A DNA stretch of 64,000 nt from Mangrovihabitans endophyticus (lineage in GTDB: Bacteria > Actinomycetota > Actinomycetes > Mycobacteriales > Micromonosporaceae). The position numbers and the translations under genes were made by a program. Below, one piece after another: positions 10,369-22,303 of the stretch. Below the pieces are notes generated by a model. The model ran no database searches. It saw nothing but the letters and a program-made list of their open reading frames with translations, and was not told the DNA's origin. Location: contig NZ_BMMX01000001.1 of NCBI RefSeq assembly GCF_014646155.1, positions 155,100 through 219,099 on the forward strand, in the 5' to 3' direction. The stretch's first letter is position 1. Each line of letters opens with the position of its first letter.

Positions 10369-10438
10369 CCGCGGTCACGTCCATCCGGCGCAGCGCGGAC
10401 ACCTCACCCCACCCGGTGGTCTCCGGAGAAAATCTAGT

Positions 10439-10450
10439 CTGTCTAGACAG
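10439..10450. promoter_or_regulatory. palindromic operator candidate of the toxin-antitoxin pair
   Basis: CTGTCTAGACAG is a perfect 12-bp palindrome 45 bp before the antitoxin start and is preceded by a second TCTAG. Phd-type antitoxins autorepress through short palindromes, so this is a likely binding site. Confidence 0.55.
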
Positions 10451-10495
10451 GAGGTGGAGTGCGTTGGTAATCTGCTTCGCGTGAAAGGGGCTACC

Positions 10496-10753
10496 GTGCA
10501 TTGGCAGGTGCAAGAGGTGAAGCAGCGCTTCAGTGAGGTGCTGCGTGCCGCCGAGGCCGGCGAACCGCAAATCGTGACCAAGCATGGTGCGGAGGTGGCG
10601 GTCATCATCGACATCGCGGAGTACCGACGGCTCCACGGCGACCATGTCGGGCTCATGGACTATCTGCGCGCCGACCCCGTCGACGACGTCGACCTCGACG
10701 CCGAGATCGACCGCCCGCGGCAGCCGCCGCGCCACATCGAGCTGGCCGACTGA
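10496..10753 (+). CDS. Phd/YefM-family antitoxin
   Basis: 85 residues. The N-terminal half is a Phd/YefM DNA-binding fold (VQEVKQRFSEVLRAAEAGE, then IVTKHGAEVAVIIDIAEYRRL). The acidic C-terminal half (YLRADPVDDVDLDAEID) is the usual toxin-wrapping segment. GTG at 10496 follows AAGGGG by 5 bases; an in-frame GTG at 10481 is an alternative. It lies one base upstream of a PIN-domain toxin and would neutralise it and repress the operon. Confidence 0.85.
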   Translation: MHWQVQEVKQRFSEVLRAAEAGEPQIVTKHGAEVAVIIDIAEYRRLHGDHVGLMDYLRADPVDDVDLDAEIDRPRQPPRHIELAD

Positions 10754-10754
10754 C

Positions 10755-11165
10755 GTGGCCTTCCTGCTCGACACGAACGTCGTCTCGGAACTGCGTAAGA
10801 GCGTCCCGCATCCGCAGGTCGCGCGGTGGCACGCCGCCAACTCCGAGGCGGTCGTCTACCTCAGCACCCTCGTGATCGGGGAGATCAGGCGCGGCATCGA
10901 CCGGCTGCGGCTGCGGGACGTGAAGCAGGCGGACCTCTTGGAGCGCTGGCTGGCCGGGCTGACGGCCTCCTACCGGGAAAAGCTCCTGCCGGTGACGCAC
11001 CAGGTCGCCGCGGAGTGGGGCCGGCTGAGCGCGACGGCTCAGCCCCCGCCAGTCATCGACGGGCTGATGGCGGCGACGGCAAGCGTGCACGGCCTGACGC
11101 TCGTCACCCGCAACGTCGCGGACGTCGACCGCACGGGTGTCTCGGTGGTCAACCCGTTCGACTGA
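10755..11165 (+). CDS. PIN-domain toxin (VapC/FitB-like ribonuclease)
   Basis: 136 residues. Acidic PIN residues are present in order: LLDTNVVSEL at the N-terminus, TLVIGEIRRGI near residue 36, and VIDGLMAATASVHGLTLVTRNVADVD at the C-terminus, giving the Asp/Glu/Asp/Asp metal site. PIN toxins cut specific RNAs when freed from the antitoxin. Overall it is closest in look to FitB-type PIN proteins that pair with Phd antitoxins. The GTG at 10755 starts one base after the antitoxin stop. Confidence 0.88.
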   Translation: MAFLLDTNVVSELRKSVPHPQVARWHAANSEAVVYLSTLVIGEIRRGIDRLRLRDVKQADLLERWLAGLTASYREKLLPVTHQVAAEWGRLSATAQPPPVIDGLMAATASVHGLTLVTRNVADVDRTGVSVVNPFD

Positions 11166-11168
11166 ACA

Positions 11169-11220
11169 TCCAGGGGAGCCGGGCTACCGGCCGAGCCGGG
11201 CTAGCAGGGGAGCCGGCTAC
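11169..11220. repeat. short imperfect repeats between convergent genes
   Basis: The element GAGCCGGGCTA recurs three times with small changes between the toxin gene and the convergent metallo-hydrolase. It may contribute to termination by hairpins, but no clear T-run is present. Confidence 0.4.
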
Positions 11221-11872
11221 CAGCCGCGTGCCCGCCACTGCGACAGGGCGGGGCGCTCCGCACCGAGCGTGGAATCGTTGCCGTGGCCCGGATAGAACCA
11301 CGTGTCGTCCGGGAACCGACCGAAGATCTCCTCTTCCAGGTCGTTCATCAGGCTGGTGAAATCTCGCCGGTTCCCCGGCGGCCCGGGCCGCCGGGGAACA
11401 GCGAGTCGCCGGTGAACAGGTGCGCCGTCCCCGCCGGGTCGCGGTAGGCCAGCACGATCGACCCAGGCGTGTGCCCGACGACGTGGATCACCTCCACGGT
11501 GCAGGCGCCCACCGGCACGGTGTCGCCGTCGCGCAGAGTGCCGGTCGTCACGGGTATCTGCGGTGCGTCCTCGGCGTGGGCCAGCGACGCCGCGCCGGTC
11601 CGCCGGACCACCTGCGACAGCGCCTGCCAATGGTCGGGGTGGCGATGGGTGGTCACCACGGACGCCAGCCCGCCGTCGCCGACGAGCGCGAGCAGTGCGC
11701 CGGCGTCGTTCGCGGCGTCGATCAGCACCCGGCTGCCGTCCGCGCGGCAGCGCAACAGATAGGCGTTGTTGTCCATCGGACCGACCGACACCTTGGTGAT
11801 GGTCAGGTCGCGCAGTTCGCGGACCGCCGCGGGGCCGCCGGGCGTCACCTCTCCGGTGTATGCGGTCGTCAT
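11217..11872 (-). pseudogene. MBL-fold metallo-hydrolase interrupted by a frameshift
   Basis: Zinc hydrolase of the glyoxalase II-like beta-lactamase fold. The first frame carries TTHRHPDHW (the HxHxDH site) and HLFTGDSLFPGG, then runs into a stop at 11348. The rest of the family sequence (RDFTSLMNDLEEEIFG, WFYPGHGNDSTLGAERP) continues in another frame to 11217. The break falls in a 28-bp perfect palindrome at 11371-11398, so either a real mutation or a sequencing or assembly error lost one base. The ATG at 11872 overlaps the preceding stop (ATGA). If the base is restored the protein would look intact. Confidence 0.8.
11371..11398. repeat. 28-bp perfect GC palindrome at a frameshift
   Basis: The 14 bases from 11371 (TTCCCCGGCGGCCC) are followed directly by their exact reverse complement. 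The reading frame of the metallo-hydrolase shifts here. Confidence 0.9.
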
Positions 11873-12570
11873 TTCCACCTCGGGGGTCGGGGTAGCTCGC
11901 CGTCCGGCGAGACGGTCAGGTCGGCGCCGTCGCCGCGGCCGGACAGCCAGGCGGCGATCGAGCGGGTGGAGCCGCCGATCACCGGTGCGCTCGGATCATC
12001 CCCGATGGTGATCGCATGGTCGAGTCCGTGCGGGCGCAGCACCACGGCGAAATCCTCCGGCGCGCCGCCGGCGATCTCGCGGACCAGGCGCAGGGCGAAG
12101 GCGTCGGTCCAGTCCCCAGGCGTGTATCCCCGGCCCACGTCGACGTGATGCACCTCGACTTCACGCAGCCGCGCCCACGGCACCACGGCCGCGGGCTGGC
12201 CGAGCGCGGGCAGCGGAAACGCCCACGCCTGCGCCGGCATCGCGGCGCCCGCGTCGGCGAACCTCTCGTGCGCCGCGCGGATGTCCGCGATCTGCTCCCG
12301 CAGCGGACGGCGGGCGCCCGCCTCGATCCCCTCGGCGCGGGCGTCGGCCGAGGCGTACGGCAAGGTCTCCACGCCGGTGCGGGCCCAGGTCAGCAGGTTG
12401 GTATAAGCGTCGGCGTTGCGCGCCACGTGGGTCAGCAGGTGGCCGATCGACCAGCCGGGCAGACGGGACGGGGCGGACACCGCGGCGGGATCGAGATCCT
12501 CGACGGCGTGCAGCAGGCGCTCGGTCGCCGTGTCGACGTCGGTGAGCAGAACGAGAGGGTCGATCGTCAC
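11869..12570 (-). CDS. maleylpyruvate isomerase family (DinB-fold, mycothiol-dependent type) protein
   Basis: 233 residues of the DinB/maleylpyruvate-isomerase superfamily. A metal site is visible: His in LPGWSIGHLLTHVARN (residue about 47-55), and Glu/His/His in LREVEVHHVDVGRGY (about 145). Such proteins typically use mycothiol as cofactor in actinobacteria; the substrate here is unknown. Its stop overlaps the start of the MBL-fold gene, and that pairing suggests a thiol-conjugate detoxification or hydrolysis step, which is inference. The GTG at 12570 gives the family's usual length. Confidence 0.8.
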   Translation of the reverse strand: MTIDPLVLLTDVDTATERLLHAVEDLDPAAVSAPSRLPGWSIGHLLTHVARNADAYTNLLTWARTGVETLPYASADARAEGIEAGARRPLREQIADIRAAHERFADAGAAMPAQAWAFPLPALGQPAAVVPWARLREVEVHHVDVGRGYTPGDWTDAFALRLVREIAGGAPEDFAVVLRPHGLDHAITIGDDPSAPVIGGSTRSIAAWLSGRGDGADLTVSPDGELPRPPRWK

Positions 12571-12774
12571 GCCGTCGACCCTACGGCAGCGGGCGGACAA
12601 GAATTCGCTTTCCCCGGCCGACGCCACGACCGTACCGTCTGAGACGTACGCATCGATCGAGCCATGCAGGGGGTGGGAAGCGTGCCGTTCGTCGTTGCTG
12701 CATCCCGTCGCGTGGAGGTGTGCGGCTGAGGCCCGCCCGGCCCGCCAACGCCTCCCCTCCCCAAGGGGCCCCGC

Positions 12775-13806
12775 ATGACCCACGATCTGTCCCGGCTCGG
12801 CTGGGACGAGTTCTTCGCATCCGCGTACCGGCCACGCAGCCGGACCGACACCGCCGCCGCCCGGGTGTTGCGCGCCGACCGGGGTGTGTGCACGGTGTTC
12901 GGCGCGTCCGGCACGCTGCGCGCCACGCTGGCCGGCGGCGTCCTGCTGGACAGCTCCGGCGATCCGGCCCGGCTGCCGTGCGCCGGCGACTGGGTGGTGA
13001 TCCGGCACTGGCCGGACCGCCGGGTGACCGTCGAGAGCGTGCTGCCGCGGCGTACCACCCTGATCCGCCGTACCGCCGACAAGGATTCCAGCGGCCAGGT
13101 GCTGGCGGCGAACATGGACACCGTCGCCGTGGTCGAGCCGATGCATCCGGCGCCGGATGACGCACGCGTCGAACGGTTGCTGTCGCTCGCCTTCGATTCC
13201 GGCGCGGCGCCGCTGCTGGTGCTGTCGAAGAGCGACACCTGCGCCGACCCCGAGGCGATCGCCGGGCAGTTCGCCGGGCTCGCCCCGGGCGTGCCGGTGC
13301 TGCCGGTCAGCGTGCCGGCCGGGACCGGCCTCGCGGGCTTGCGCGAACGGGTGGCGCCGGGCCGCACGCTGGCGCTGCTGGGCCGCTCCGGCGCGGGCAA
13401 GTCGACCCTGGTGAACATGCTGGCAGGCGGTGACGTGATGCCGGTGCGGCAGATCCGCGCCGACGGCAAGGGGCGGCACACCACCGCGTACCGCAATCTG
13501 GTGCCGGTGCCTGGCGGTGGCGCCGTGCTGGACACCCCGGGCATCCGCGGGGTGGGCCTGCTGGACACCGGCAGCGGCCTGGATCGCACGTTCGCCGACA
13601 TCGCCGATCTGGCCGCGCTGTGCCGGTTCGCGGACTGCCGGCACGGCGCCGAGCCGGGATGTGCGGTGCGGGCTGCGGTGCACGACGGTTCGCTGTCGGT
13701 GCGGCGGCTGGAGAGCTGGCGCAAGCTGCAACATGAGGTCGCGGTGCAGAGCTCCCGGCAGGCGGTGCGGTTGCGGTCGGCGGACCGGCGGCAACGCCCG
13801 TCCTGA
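12775..13806 (+). CDS. rsgA: ribosome small-subunit-dependent GTPase RsgA
   Basis: 343 residues of the circularly permuted GTPase that checks late 30S maturation. The OB-fold comes first, then G4 as LVLSKSDTC (Ser for the usual Asn), then G1 LLGRSGAGKSTLVN and G3 LDTPGIRG, the permuted order that defines RsgA. The C-terminal zinc knuckle (CRFADCRHGAEPGCAV) is intact. ATG at 12775 follows AAGGGG by 6 bases. Divergent from the maleylpyruvate-isomerase-like gene. Confidence 0.93.
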   Translation: MTHDLSRLGWDEFFASAYRPRSRTDTAAARVLRADRGVCTVFGASGTLRATLAGGVLLDSSGDPARLPCAGDWVVIRHWPDRRVTVESVLPRRTTLIRRTADKDSSGQVLAANMDTVAVVEPMHPAPDDARVERLLSLAFDSGAAPLLVLSKSDTCADPEAIAGQFAGLAPGVPVLPVSVPAGTGLAGLRERVAPGRTLALLGRSGAGKSTLVNMLAGGDVMPVRQIRADGKGRHTTAYRNLVPVPGGGAVLDTPGIRGVGLLDTGSGLDRTFADIADLAALCRFADCRHGAEPGCAVRAAVHDGSLSVRRLESWRKLQHEVAVQSSRQAVRLRSADRRQRPS

Positions 13807-13859
13807 CCCGCGCAGCCGGTCCCGGCGGAGGCCGGCGCGGGTGCTGGCAGAATGCACCG

Positions 13860-15668
13860 GTGCGCGCGGTTCAGGTCGATCAGCCGGCGGAGCCGGCGGC
13901 CCCGTCGTCGCCGCCCGCCGCGTCTGCACCACGGGGACGCTGGTGGGTGGCGGGCGCGGCCTACGGCAGTTATCTGGTCTTGGCGGTGCTGGTGCTGATC
14001 CAGTTGTGGATCGCTCCCGGCCGTCGCGTGCTCGCCAGCAACGACGACGATCACGGCTTCTTCCTGTTCGTCATGGCGCACGGCGAACGCGTGCTGTTCC
14101 ACGGCGCCAACCCGTTCTTCTCGGACCGGATGAACGTGCCGGACGGGATCAACATGATGGCGAACACCTCGGTGCTCGCGTTGAGCGTGCCGGTGGCCCC
14201 GATCACTCACCTGTTCGGCCCGGGCGTCTCCGTCGTGCTGCTGCTCACGGTGGGCCTGGCCGGCACCGCCGCGGCCTGGTACGGGGTGCTGTCACGGCAT
14301 CTGGTCCGCCGTCGGCTGGCCGCCTGGATAGGCGGGCTGTGGTGCGGCTTCTGCCCGGCGATGGTGGCGCACGCCAACGGGCACATCAACTTCGTCAGCA
14401 ACTTCGTGGTGCCGTTCCTGGTCTGGCAGGTGCTGCGGCTGCGCGAACCCGGACGGGTCTGGCGGTCCGGTGTGGCCGTCGGCGTGCTGGTGACCGTGCA
14501 GGTCTTCATCAACGAGGAGATCCTGCTGTTCACCGCCCTGACCATGGGGGTGTTCGTGATGGCGTACGCGGCGTTGCGGCGCCGCGAGGCCCGGGACGCG
14601 GCGGGCCGGTTCGCCGCGGGTCTGGGCGTCGCCGTGCTGACCGCGGCGGCGCTGCTGGCGTACCCGTTGTGGTGGCAGTTCGCCGGCCCGGGCAGCTATT
14701 CGGGGCAGCCGTTCACGGCCGGCAAGTACGTCACCGACCTGCTGGCCGTCGGTGCGTACGCGCGGCAGTCGCTGGCCGGCAACGGCGCCGTCGCCCGTGC
14801 GCTCAGCGTCAGCGCCACCGAGGACGACACGTTCTTCGGTCCGGGCATGCTGGTGATGTTGGTGGTCGCGGTGATCATGTTGCGGCGCTCGGCGGCGGCG
14901 GCGGCGACGGCGACCGCGATCGCCGGGCTGGTGCTGCTGGTGGTCTCGTTGGGCCCGCGCCTGCAGGCGGCGGGCGTGACCACGCCGATCCCGCTGCCGT
15001 TCGCACTGATCAGTCATCTGCCGGTGATCGACCTGGTGAGCGTGACCCGGTTCGCGATGGTGCCGGCGACCGTGGCCGGGGTGCTGCTGGCGCTGGCGGT
15101 GGATGCCGCGCGGCGGCTGCCGGACCGGCGGCGTACGGCGTTCTGGGTGGGCCTCGTGGTGGCGCTGGTGCCGGTGGCGCCCAAACCGCTGCCGGTGGTG
15201 GCGGCTGATCCGCTGCCGCCGTTCCTCGCCGACGGGATGTGGCGCGCGTACGTCCCGGAGGACCGCACCCTGGTCACCGTTCCGTTGCCGGAGGTCACCA
15301 CCGGGCGGACCGGGATGCGCTGGGCCGCGCTGTCCGGGTTGGACTATCGCTCGCCGCGCGGCTATTTCATGGGGCCGGTGAATCCGCCGGAGGACCGCAC
15401 CGGATCGTGGAGCGCGCCCCGCCGGTTCACCTCGGATCTGTTGCGGCAGGTCGGCGAGTACGGCCGGGAGCCGGTGCTCGGCGCGGCGGACCGTCGGGCC
15501 GCGCGGCGTGATCTGGCGTACTGGCGGGCGGCCGTGGTGGTGCTGGTGCCGGACGGCCGCAACGGCGCCGTGCTGCAGGCCACCGTCACGGACCTGGTGG
15601 GCCGCGGGCCGCAGCGGGTCGGCGGCGTGCTGCTCTGGGATGTCCGCGATCTTCCTCCGGCCGGGTGA
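13860..15668 (+). CDS. polytopic membrane protein, glycosyltransferase-like (GT-C fold type)
   Basis: 602 residues with a Pro/Ala-rich N-terminal tail, about ten membrane helices and a C-terminal soluble domain from about residue 440. The loop after the first helix has ASNDDDHGFFLFVMAHG, an acidic cluster of the kind found in GT-C lipid-linked sugar transferases. No close named homologue is recognised, so donor and acceptor are unknown. The GTG at 13860 lies 6 bases after a CAGAAT -10-like box and may be leaderless. It precedes uvrA by 136 bp but is probably separate. Confidence 0.7.
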   Translation: MRAVQVDQPAEPAAPSSPPAASAPRGRWWVAGAAYGSYLVLAVLVLIQLWIAPGRRVLASNDDDHGFFLFVMAHGERVLFHGANPFFSDRMNVPDGINMMANTSVLALSVPVAPITHLFGPGVSVVLLLTVGLAGTAAAWYGVLSRHLVRRRLAAWIGGLWCGFCPAMVAHANGHINFVSNFVVPFLVWQVLRLREPGRVWRSGVAVGVLVTVQVFINEEILLFTALTMGVFVMAYAALRRREARDAAGRFAAGLGVAVLTAAALLAYPLWWQFAGPGSYSGQPFTAGKYVTDLLAVGAYARQSLAGNGAVARALSVSATEDDTFFGPGMLVMLVVAVIMLRRSAAAAATATAIAGLVLLVVSLGPRLQAAGVTTPIPLPFALISHLPVIDLVSVTRFAMVPATVAGVLLALAVDAARRLPDRRRTAFWVGLVVALVPVAPKPLPVVAADPLPPFLADGMWRAYVPEDRTLVTVPLPEVTTGRTGMRWAALSGLDYRSPRGYFMGPVNPPEDRTGSWSAPRRFTSDLLRQVGEYGREPVLGAADRRAARRDLAYWRAAVVVLVPDGRNGAVLQATVTDLVGRGPQRVGGVLLWDVRDLPPAG

Positions 15669-15804
15669 CATGAGTTGCCGGTTCTGCGGGAATTCGCAGT
15701 CCGCGGACGGCGCTGCACTAGCGTCGCCTGTTTTTGTCACACCCCGTGGCTAGAGTTGCCGCGACTCTGCCCGGACCTCATACACACGTACGGAGTGGCT
15801 GGCT

Positions 15805-18966
<3,162 letters not shown>

Positions 18967-19215
18967 TCCACAGGTAACGCACAGCAACGGTCGCCGGTGG
19001 CGAGGCCGCGGCCCCGCGGCCCAGGTCGGGGCGCTGATTGTTGGCGTACTGTCGGATTCCGCGCCGGATATGAGTAGATTTGTGAAACAGAATCCGGCGG
19101 TAATTTGGGCGCCGCGCATGAACCCGATCGAGGGGGCGCTGCGTATTCAGTGGCGACGCCGCGTGATGACCGCGCGGGGCGAGCCGACGAGGGGTTACCG
19201 GAAAGGTTCCGAGCG

Positions 19216-19749
19216 ATGACAGACATGCAGACCAGGCCCGGCACTGAGGATCGGGCCGAGGGGACCGCGGGCGCGACGGCGCCCACCCGGAGAGTCGTGC
19301 TGGCCGGCGCCGGGGCCCTCGGCGCGACCTGTGTGCTGGCCGCGTGCGGCACCAACAACACCTCGGGCAACTACAACGGAGGCGAGTTCACCAATGACCC
19401 CGCGCCCGCGGGCAGCGCCGGCACCGACGGTCAGCAGCAGGACCCCGGCAGCGACAGCGGCGCGTCGAATGGGACGCTGGCGGCGGTGGGCGACGTTCCC
19501 TCGGGCGGCGGCGTCATCAAGGGCGACTACGTGATCACCCAGCCCGCCAAGGGACAGTTCCGGGCGTTCAGCAAGGTGTGCACGCACCAGGGCTGTGACG
19601 TGAGCCGGGTGGACAACGGGGTGATCATCTGCCCCTGTCACAACAGCACGTTCTCCATCGAGGACGGGTCGCCGACCGGCGGGCCGGCCACCCGCGCGCT
19701 GCCCGAGACCAAGGTCAAAGTGGACGGCGACAACATCGTGGCGGCCTGA
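19216..19749 (+). CDS. exported Rieske [2Fe-2S] protein with Tat signal and lipobox
   Basis: 177 residues. The N-terminus has a twin-arginine signal (TRRVVLAGAGALGATCV) ending in LAAC, a lipobox, followed by a disordered Gly/Asp/Ser linker. The Rieske fold carries both binding boxes, CTHQGCD (residue about 126) and CPCHNSTF (about 143), so it binds a 2Fe-2S cluster with two Cys and two His. It is probably folded with its cluster before Tat export and anchored outside the membrane as an electron carrier. The partner is unknown. ATG at 19216 follows GGAAAGG by 9 bases. It sits between uvrA and uvrC. Confidence 0.88.
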   Translation: MTDMQTRPGTEDRAEGTAGATAPTRRVVLAGAGALGATCVLAACGTNNTSGNYNGGEFTNDPAPAGSAGTDGQQQDPGSDSGASNGTLAAVGDVPSGGGVIKGDYVITQPAKGQFRAFSKVCTHQGCDVSRVDNGVIICPCHNSTFSIEDGSPTGGPATRALPETKVKVDGDNIVAA

Positions 19750-19858
19750 GCCGTCCGAGTCCGCCGGCCGGGATGACGCCGGAAGCCCGCAACCGTGGCG
19801 GCGGCCACGGGCCTCCGGCCGGACAATCATGTCAGGGGGTCGCACTAGGCTTTGAACC

Positions 19859-22132
19859 GTGCCTGACCCGTCGAGCTACCGGCCAGCGCCGGGGACCGTT
19901 CCCGACGCTCCGGGTGTCTACCGTTTCCGTGACCCCTCGGGTCGCGTCATCTACGTGGGGAAGGCGAAAAGCCTTCGCAACCGGCTGAATTCCTACTTCG
20001 CCGACACGTGGAGCCTGCACGCGCGCACGCAACAGATGGTCACCACGGCCGCCGCGGTCGACTGGGTGACGGTGGCTTCCGAGGTCGAGGCGCTCCAGTT
20101 GGAGTTCTCCTGGATCAAGGAGTTCGACCCCCGGTTCAACGTCAAATATCGCGACGACAAGTCCTATCCCTTCCTGGCGGTCACCCTCAATGAGGAGTTC
20201 CCGCGGCTGCAGGTGATGCGCGGCGCCAAGCGCAAGGGTGTGCGCTACTTCGGGCCTTACTCCCATGCCTGGGCCATCCGGGAGACGCTGGATCTGCTGC
20301 TACGCGTCTTCCCTGCGCGGACCTGTTCGACCGGGGTGTTCAAGCGCGCCGGCCAAATCGGCCGGCCCTGCCTGCTGGGTTACATCGGCAAATGCTCGGC
20401 GCCGTGCGTCGGTTCGGTCACTGCCGAGCAGCACCGGGCCATCGTCGACGACTTCTGCGATTTCATGGCCGGGCGCACCGACACCTTCGTGAAGCGGCTC
20501 GAACACGACATGCTGCAGGCGTCCGAGGACCTGGAGTTCGAGCGGGCCGCGCGGCTGCGGGACGACATCGCGGCGCTACGCAAGGCGATGGAGAAGCAGA
20601 CGGTGGTGTTCGGCGACGGCACGGACGCCGACGTGGTGGCGTTCGCGGAGGACCCGCTGGAGGCCGCCGTCCAGGTGTTCCACGTCCGTGACGGCCGGGT
20701 GCGCGGCCAGCGGGGCTGGGTGGTGGAAAAGGTGGAGGACCTGACCACCGGGGATCTGGTGCATCACTTCTGCAGCCAGGTCTATGGTGCCGAGCACGGC
20801 GAGGGCGACGTCCCCCGCGAGCTGCTGGTGCCCGCGCTGCCGCCGGACGCGGAGGCGCTGGAGAGCTGGCTCACCGAGCACCGCGGCACCCGGGTGCATC
20901 TGCGCGTGCCGCAGCGCGGAGACAAGCGGTCCCTGCTGGACACCGTGGCCCGCAACGCGGGCGAGGCCCTGGCGCGTCACAAGCTGCGCCGCGCCGGCGA
21001 CCTGACCACCCGCAGCAAGGCGTTGGACGAGATAGCCGAGGCGCTCGGCATGGACTCGGCGCCGCTGCGCATCGAGTGTTTCGACGTGTCGCAGATCCAG
21101 GGCACCGACGTGGTGGCCAGCATGGTGGTCTTCGAGGACGGCCTGCCGCGCAAGAGCGAATACCGGCGTTTCGCGGTGCGCGGCACCGCCGACGGAGGCG
21201 GCACCGACGACCTGGCCGCGATGAGCGAGGTGCTCCGGCGACGGTTCGCCCGCTACCGAGCACAGGCCGAGCCCGAAGCCGGGGCCGGGCCCGAGCCCGA
21301 AGCCGGGCCCGAGCCCGAAGCCGAGCCCGAAGCCGGGGCCGAGCCCGAAGCCGAGGCCGTGTCGGAGACCGCCCCGGAGACCGGCCCGGAGACCGCCCCG
21401 GAGACCGGCCCGGAGACCGCGGGCTCGGCCCCGGACGACGTCGCGACGAGCGATCTGCCGGGCATCGACCCGATGACCGGCCGGCCGCGCCGGTTCGCCT
21501 ACCCGCCGCAACTGGTCGTGGTGGACGGCGGGGCGCCGCAGGTGAACGCGGTGGCTGCGGTGCTGTCCGACCTGGGCATCACCGATGTCGCCCTGTGCGG
21601 GCTGGCGAAGCGGCTGGAAGAGGTGTGGTTGCCCGGCGACGACTTCCCGGTGATCCTGCCGCGCACGTCGGAGGCGCTTTATCTGTTGCAGCGGGTGCGC
21701 GACGAAGCGCACCGATTCGCGATCACCTTCCACCGGCAGCGCCGTTCCAAGCGGATGACGGCATCCGGGCTGGACAACATTCCGGGACTGGGGGAGACCC
21801 GGCGCAAGGCGCTGCTGCGGCACTTCGGCTCGATGAAGAGGCTGGGCGCGGCCTCCGTGGACGAGGTCACCGAGGTGCCGGGGGTGGGACGCCGTACCGC
21901 GGAGGCGGTGCTCGCGGCGCTGAACCCGGCGCCTGCGGCCGAAGCCGGCGCGGCGGCGGCCGGCGGCGCCGAGGAGAACGGCCCGGCAGTGTCGCCCGGC
22001 GGTGCCGGCCGGACCCGGGCCGGGGCGAACCGTTCCCGCGTCGCGCGGCCCGCCCCGTCGGCCCCGGAAGGGGCCCAGCCGGCTTCGGAAGAGGCACCGT
22101 TGGTCGCGGAAGAGGGCACCGACCTCCGGTGA
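19859..22132 (+). CDS. uvrC: excinuclease ABC subunit UvrC with an acidic repeat insertion
   Basis: Dual-incision nuclease of excision repair, 757 residues. Order: GIY-YIG domain ([19 protein letters not shown]), a Cys-rich linker ([13 protein letters not shown]), a UVR motif near residue 205, the RNase H-like domain ([28 protein letters not shown]), then two HhH motifs ([22 protein letters not shown]). About 55 residues of EPEAG and TAPETGPE repeats interrupt the RNase H-like domain near residues 470-525, where other UvrC have a short loop. GTG at 19859 is 7 bases after TAGGCT and is probably leaderless. Confidence 0.96.
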   Translation: MPDPSSYRPAPGTVPDAPGVYRFRDPSGRVIYVGKAKSLRNRLNSYFADTWSLHARTQQMVTTAAAVDWVTVASEVEALQLEFSWIKEFDPRFNVKYRDDKSYPFLAVTLNEEFPRLQVMRGAKRKGVRYFGPYSHAWAIRETLDLLLRVFPARTCSTGVFKRAGQIGRPCLLGYIGKCSAPCVGSVTAEQHRAIVDDFCDFMAGRTDTFVKRLEHDMLQASEDLEFERAARLRDDIAALRKAMEKQTVVFGDGTDADVVAFAEDPLEAAVQVFHVRDGRVRGQRGWVVEKVEDLTTGDLVHHFCSQVYGAEHGEGDVPRELLVPALPPDAEALESWLTEHRGTRVHLRVPQRGDKRSLLDTVARNAGEALARHKLRRAGDLTTRSKALDEIAEALGMDSAPLRIECFDVSQIQGTDVVASMVVFEDGLPRKSEYRRFAVRGTADGGGTDDLAAMSEVLRRRFARYRAQAEPEAGAGPEPEAGPEPEAEPEAGAEPEAEAVSETAPETGPETAPETGPETAGSAPDDVATSDLPGIDPMTGRPRRFAYPPQLVVVDGGAPQVNAVAAVLSDLGITDVALCGLAKRLEEVWLPGDDFPVILPRTSEALYLLQRVRDEAHRFAITFHRQRRSKRMTASGLDNIPGLGETRRKALLRHFGSMKRLGAASVDEVTEVPGVGRRTAEAVLAALNPAPAAEAGAAAAGGAEENGPAVSPGGAGRTRAGANRSRVARPAPSAPEGAQPASEEAPLVAEEGTDLR
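21268..21425 (+). repeat. in-frame tandem repeats inside uvrC
   Basis: Variants of GAGCCCGAAGCCGGG (about eight copies) followed by GAGACCGCCCCG/GAGACCGGCCCG (about five copies). They encode the acidic, Pro-rich insertion of UvrC and could vary in number between strains. Confidence 0.85.
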
Positions 22133-22303
22133 ACGAGCGGTGGCCACATCGGATGCGCGCCGCGGGCCGGACCCGACCGGATCGGGTGCCGACATCGTGT
22201 CCGGGGGCCGCGGCGTGCGCCGTCGGCCTAGGATGCGGTGTCCGCCGCCGCGCGAGCAGACCGGCGGCGCGACCACGGACGACGGCGAGATCAGGAGGCA
22301 CGT

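Noticed and set aside
12567..14210. 547-codon minus-strand frame across rsgA and the membrane protein
   Set aside because: Shadow of two well-supported plus-strand genes; composition is random Arg/Ser/Pro.
15669..15804. LexA (SOS) box upstream of uvrA
   Set aside because: No GAAC-N4-GTTC type dyad seen; only a TAGAGT -10-like box with no good -35.
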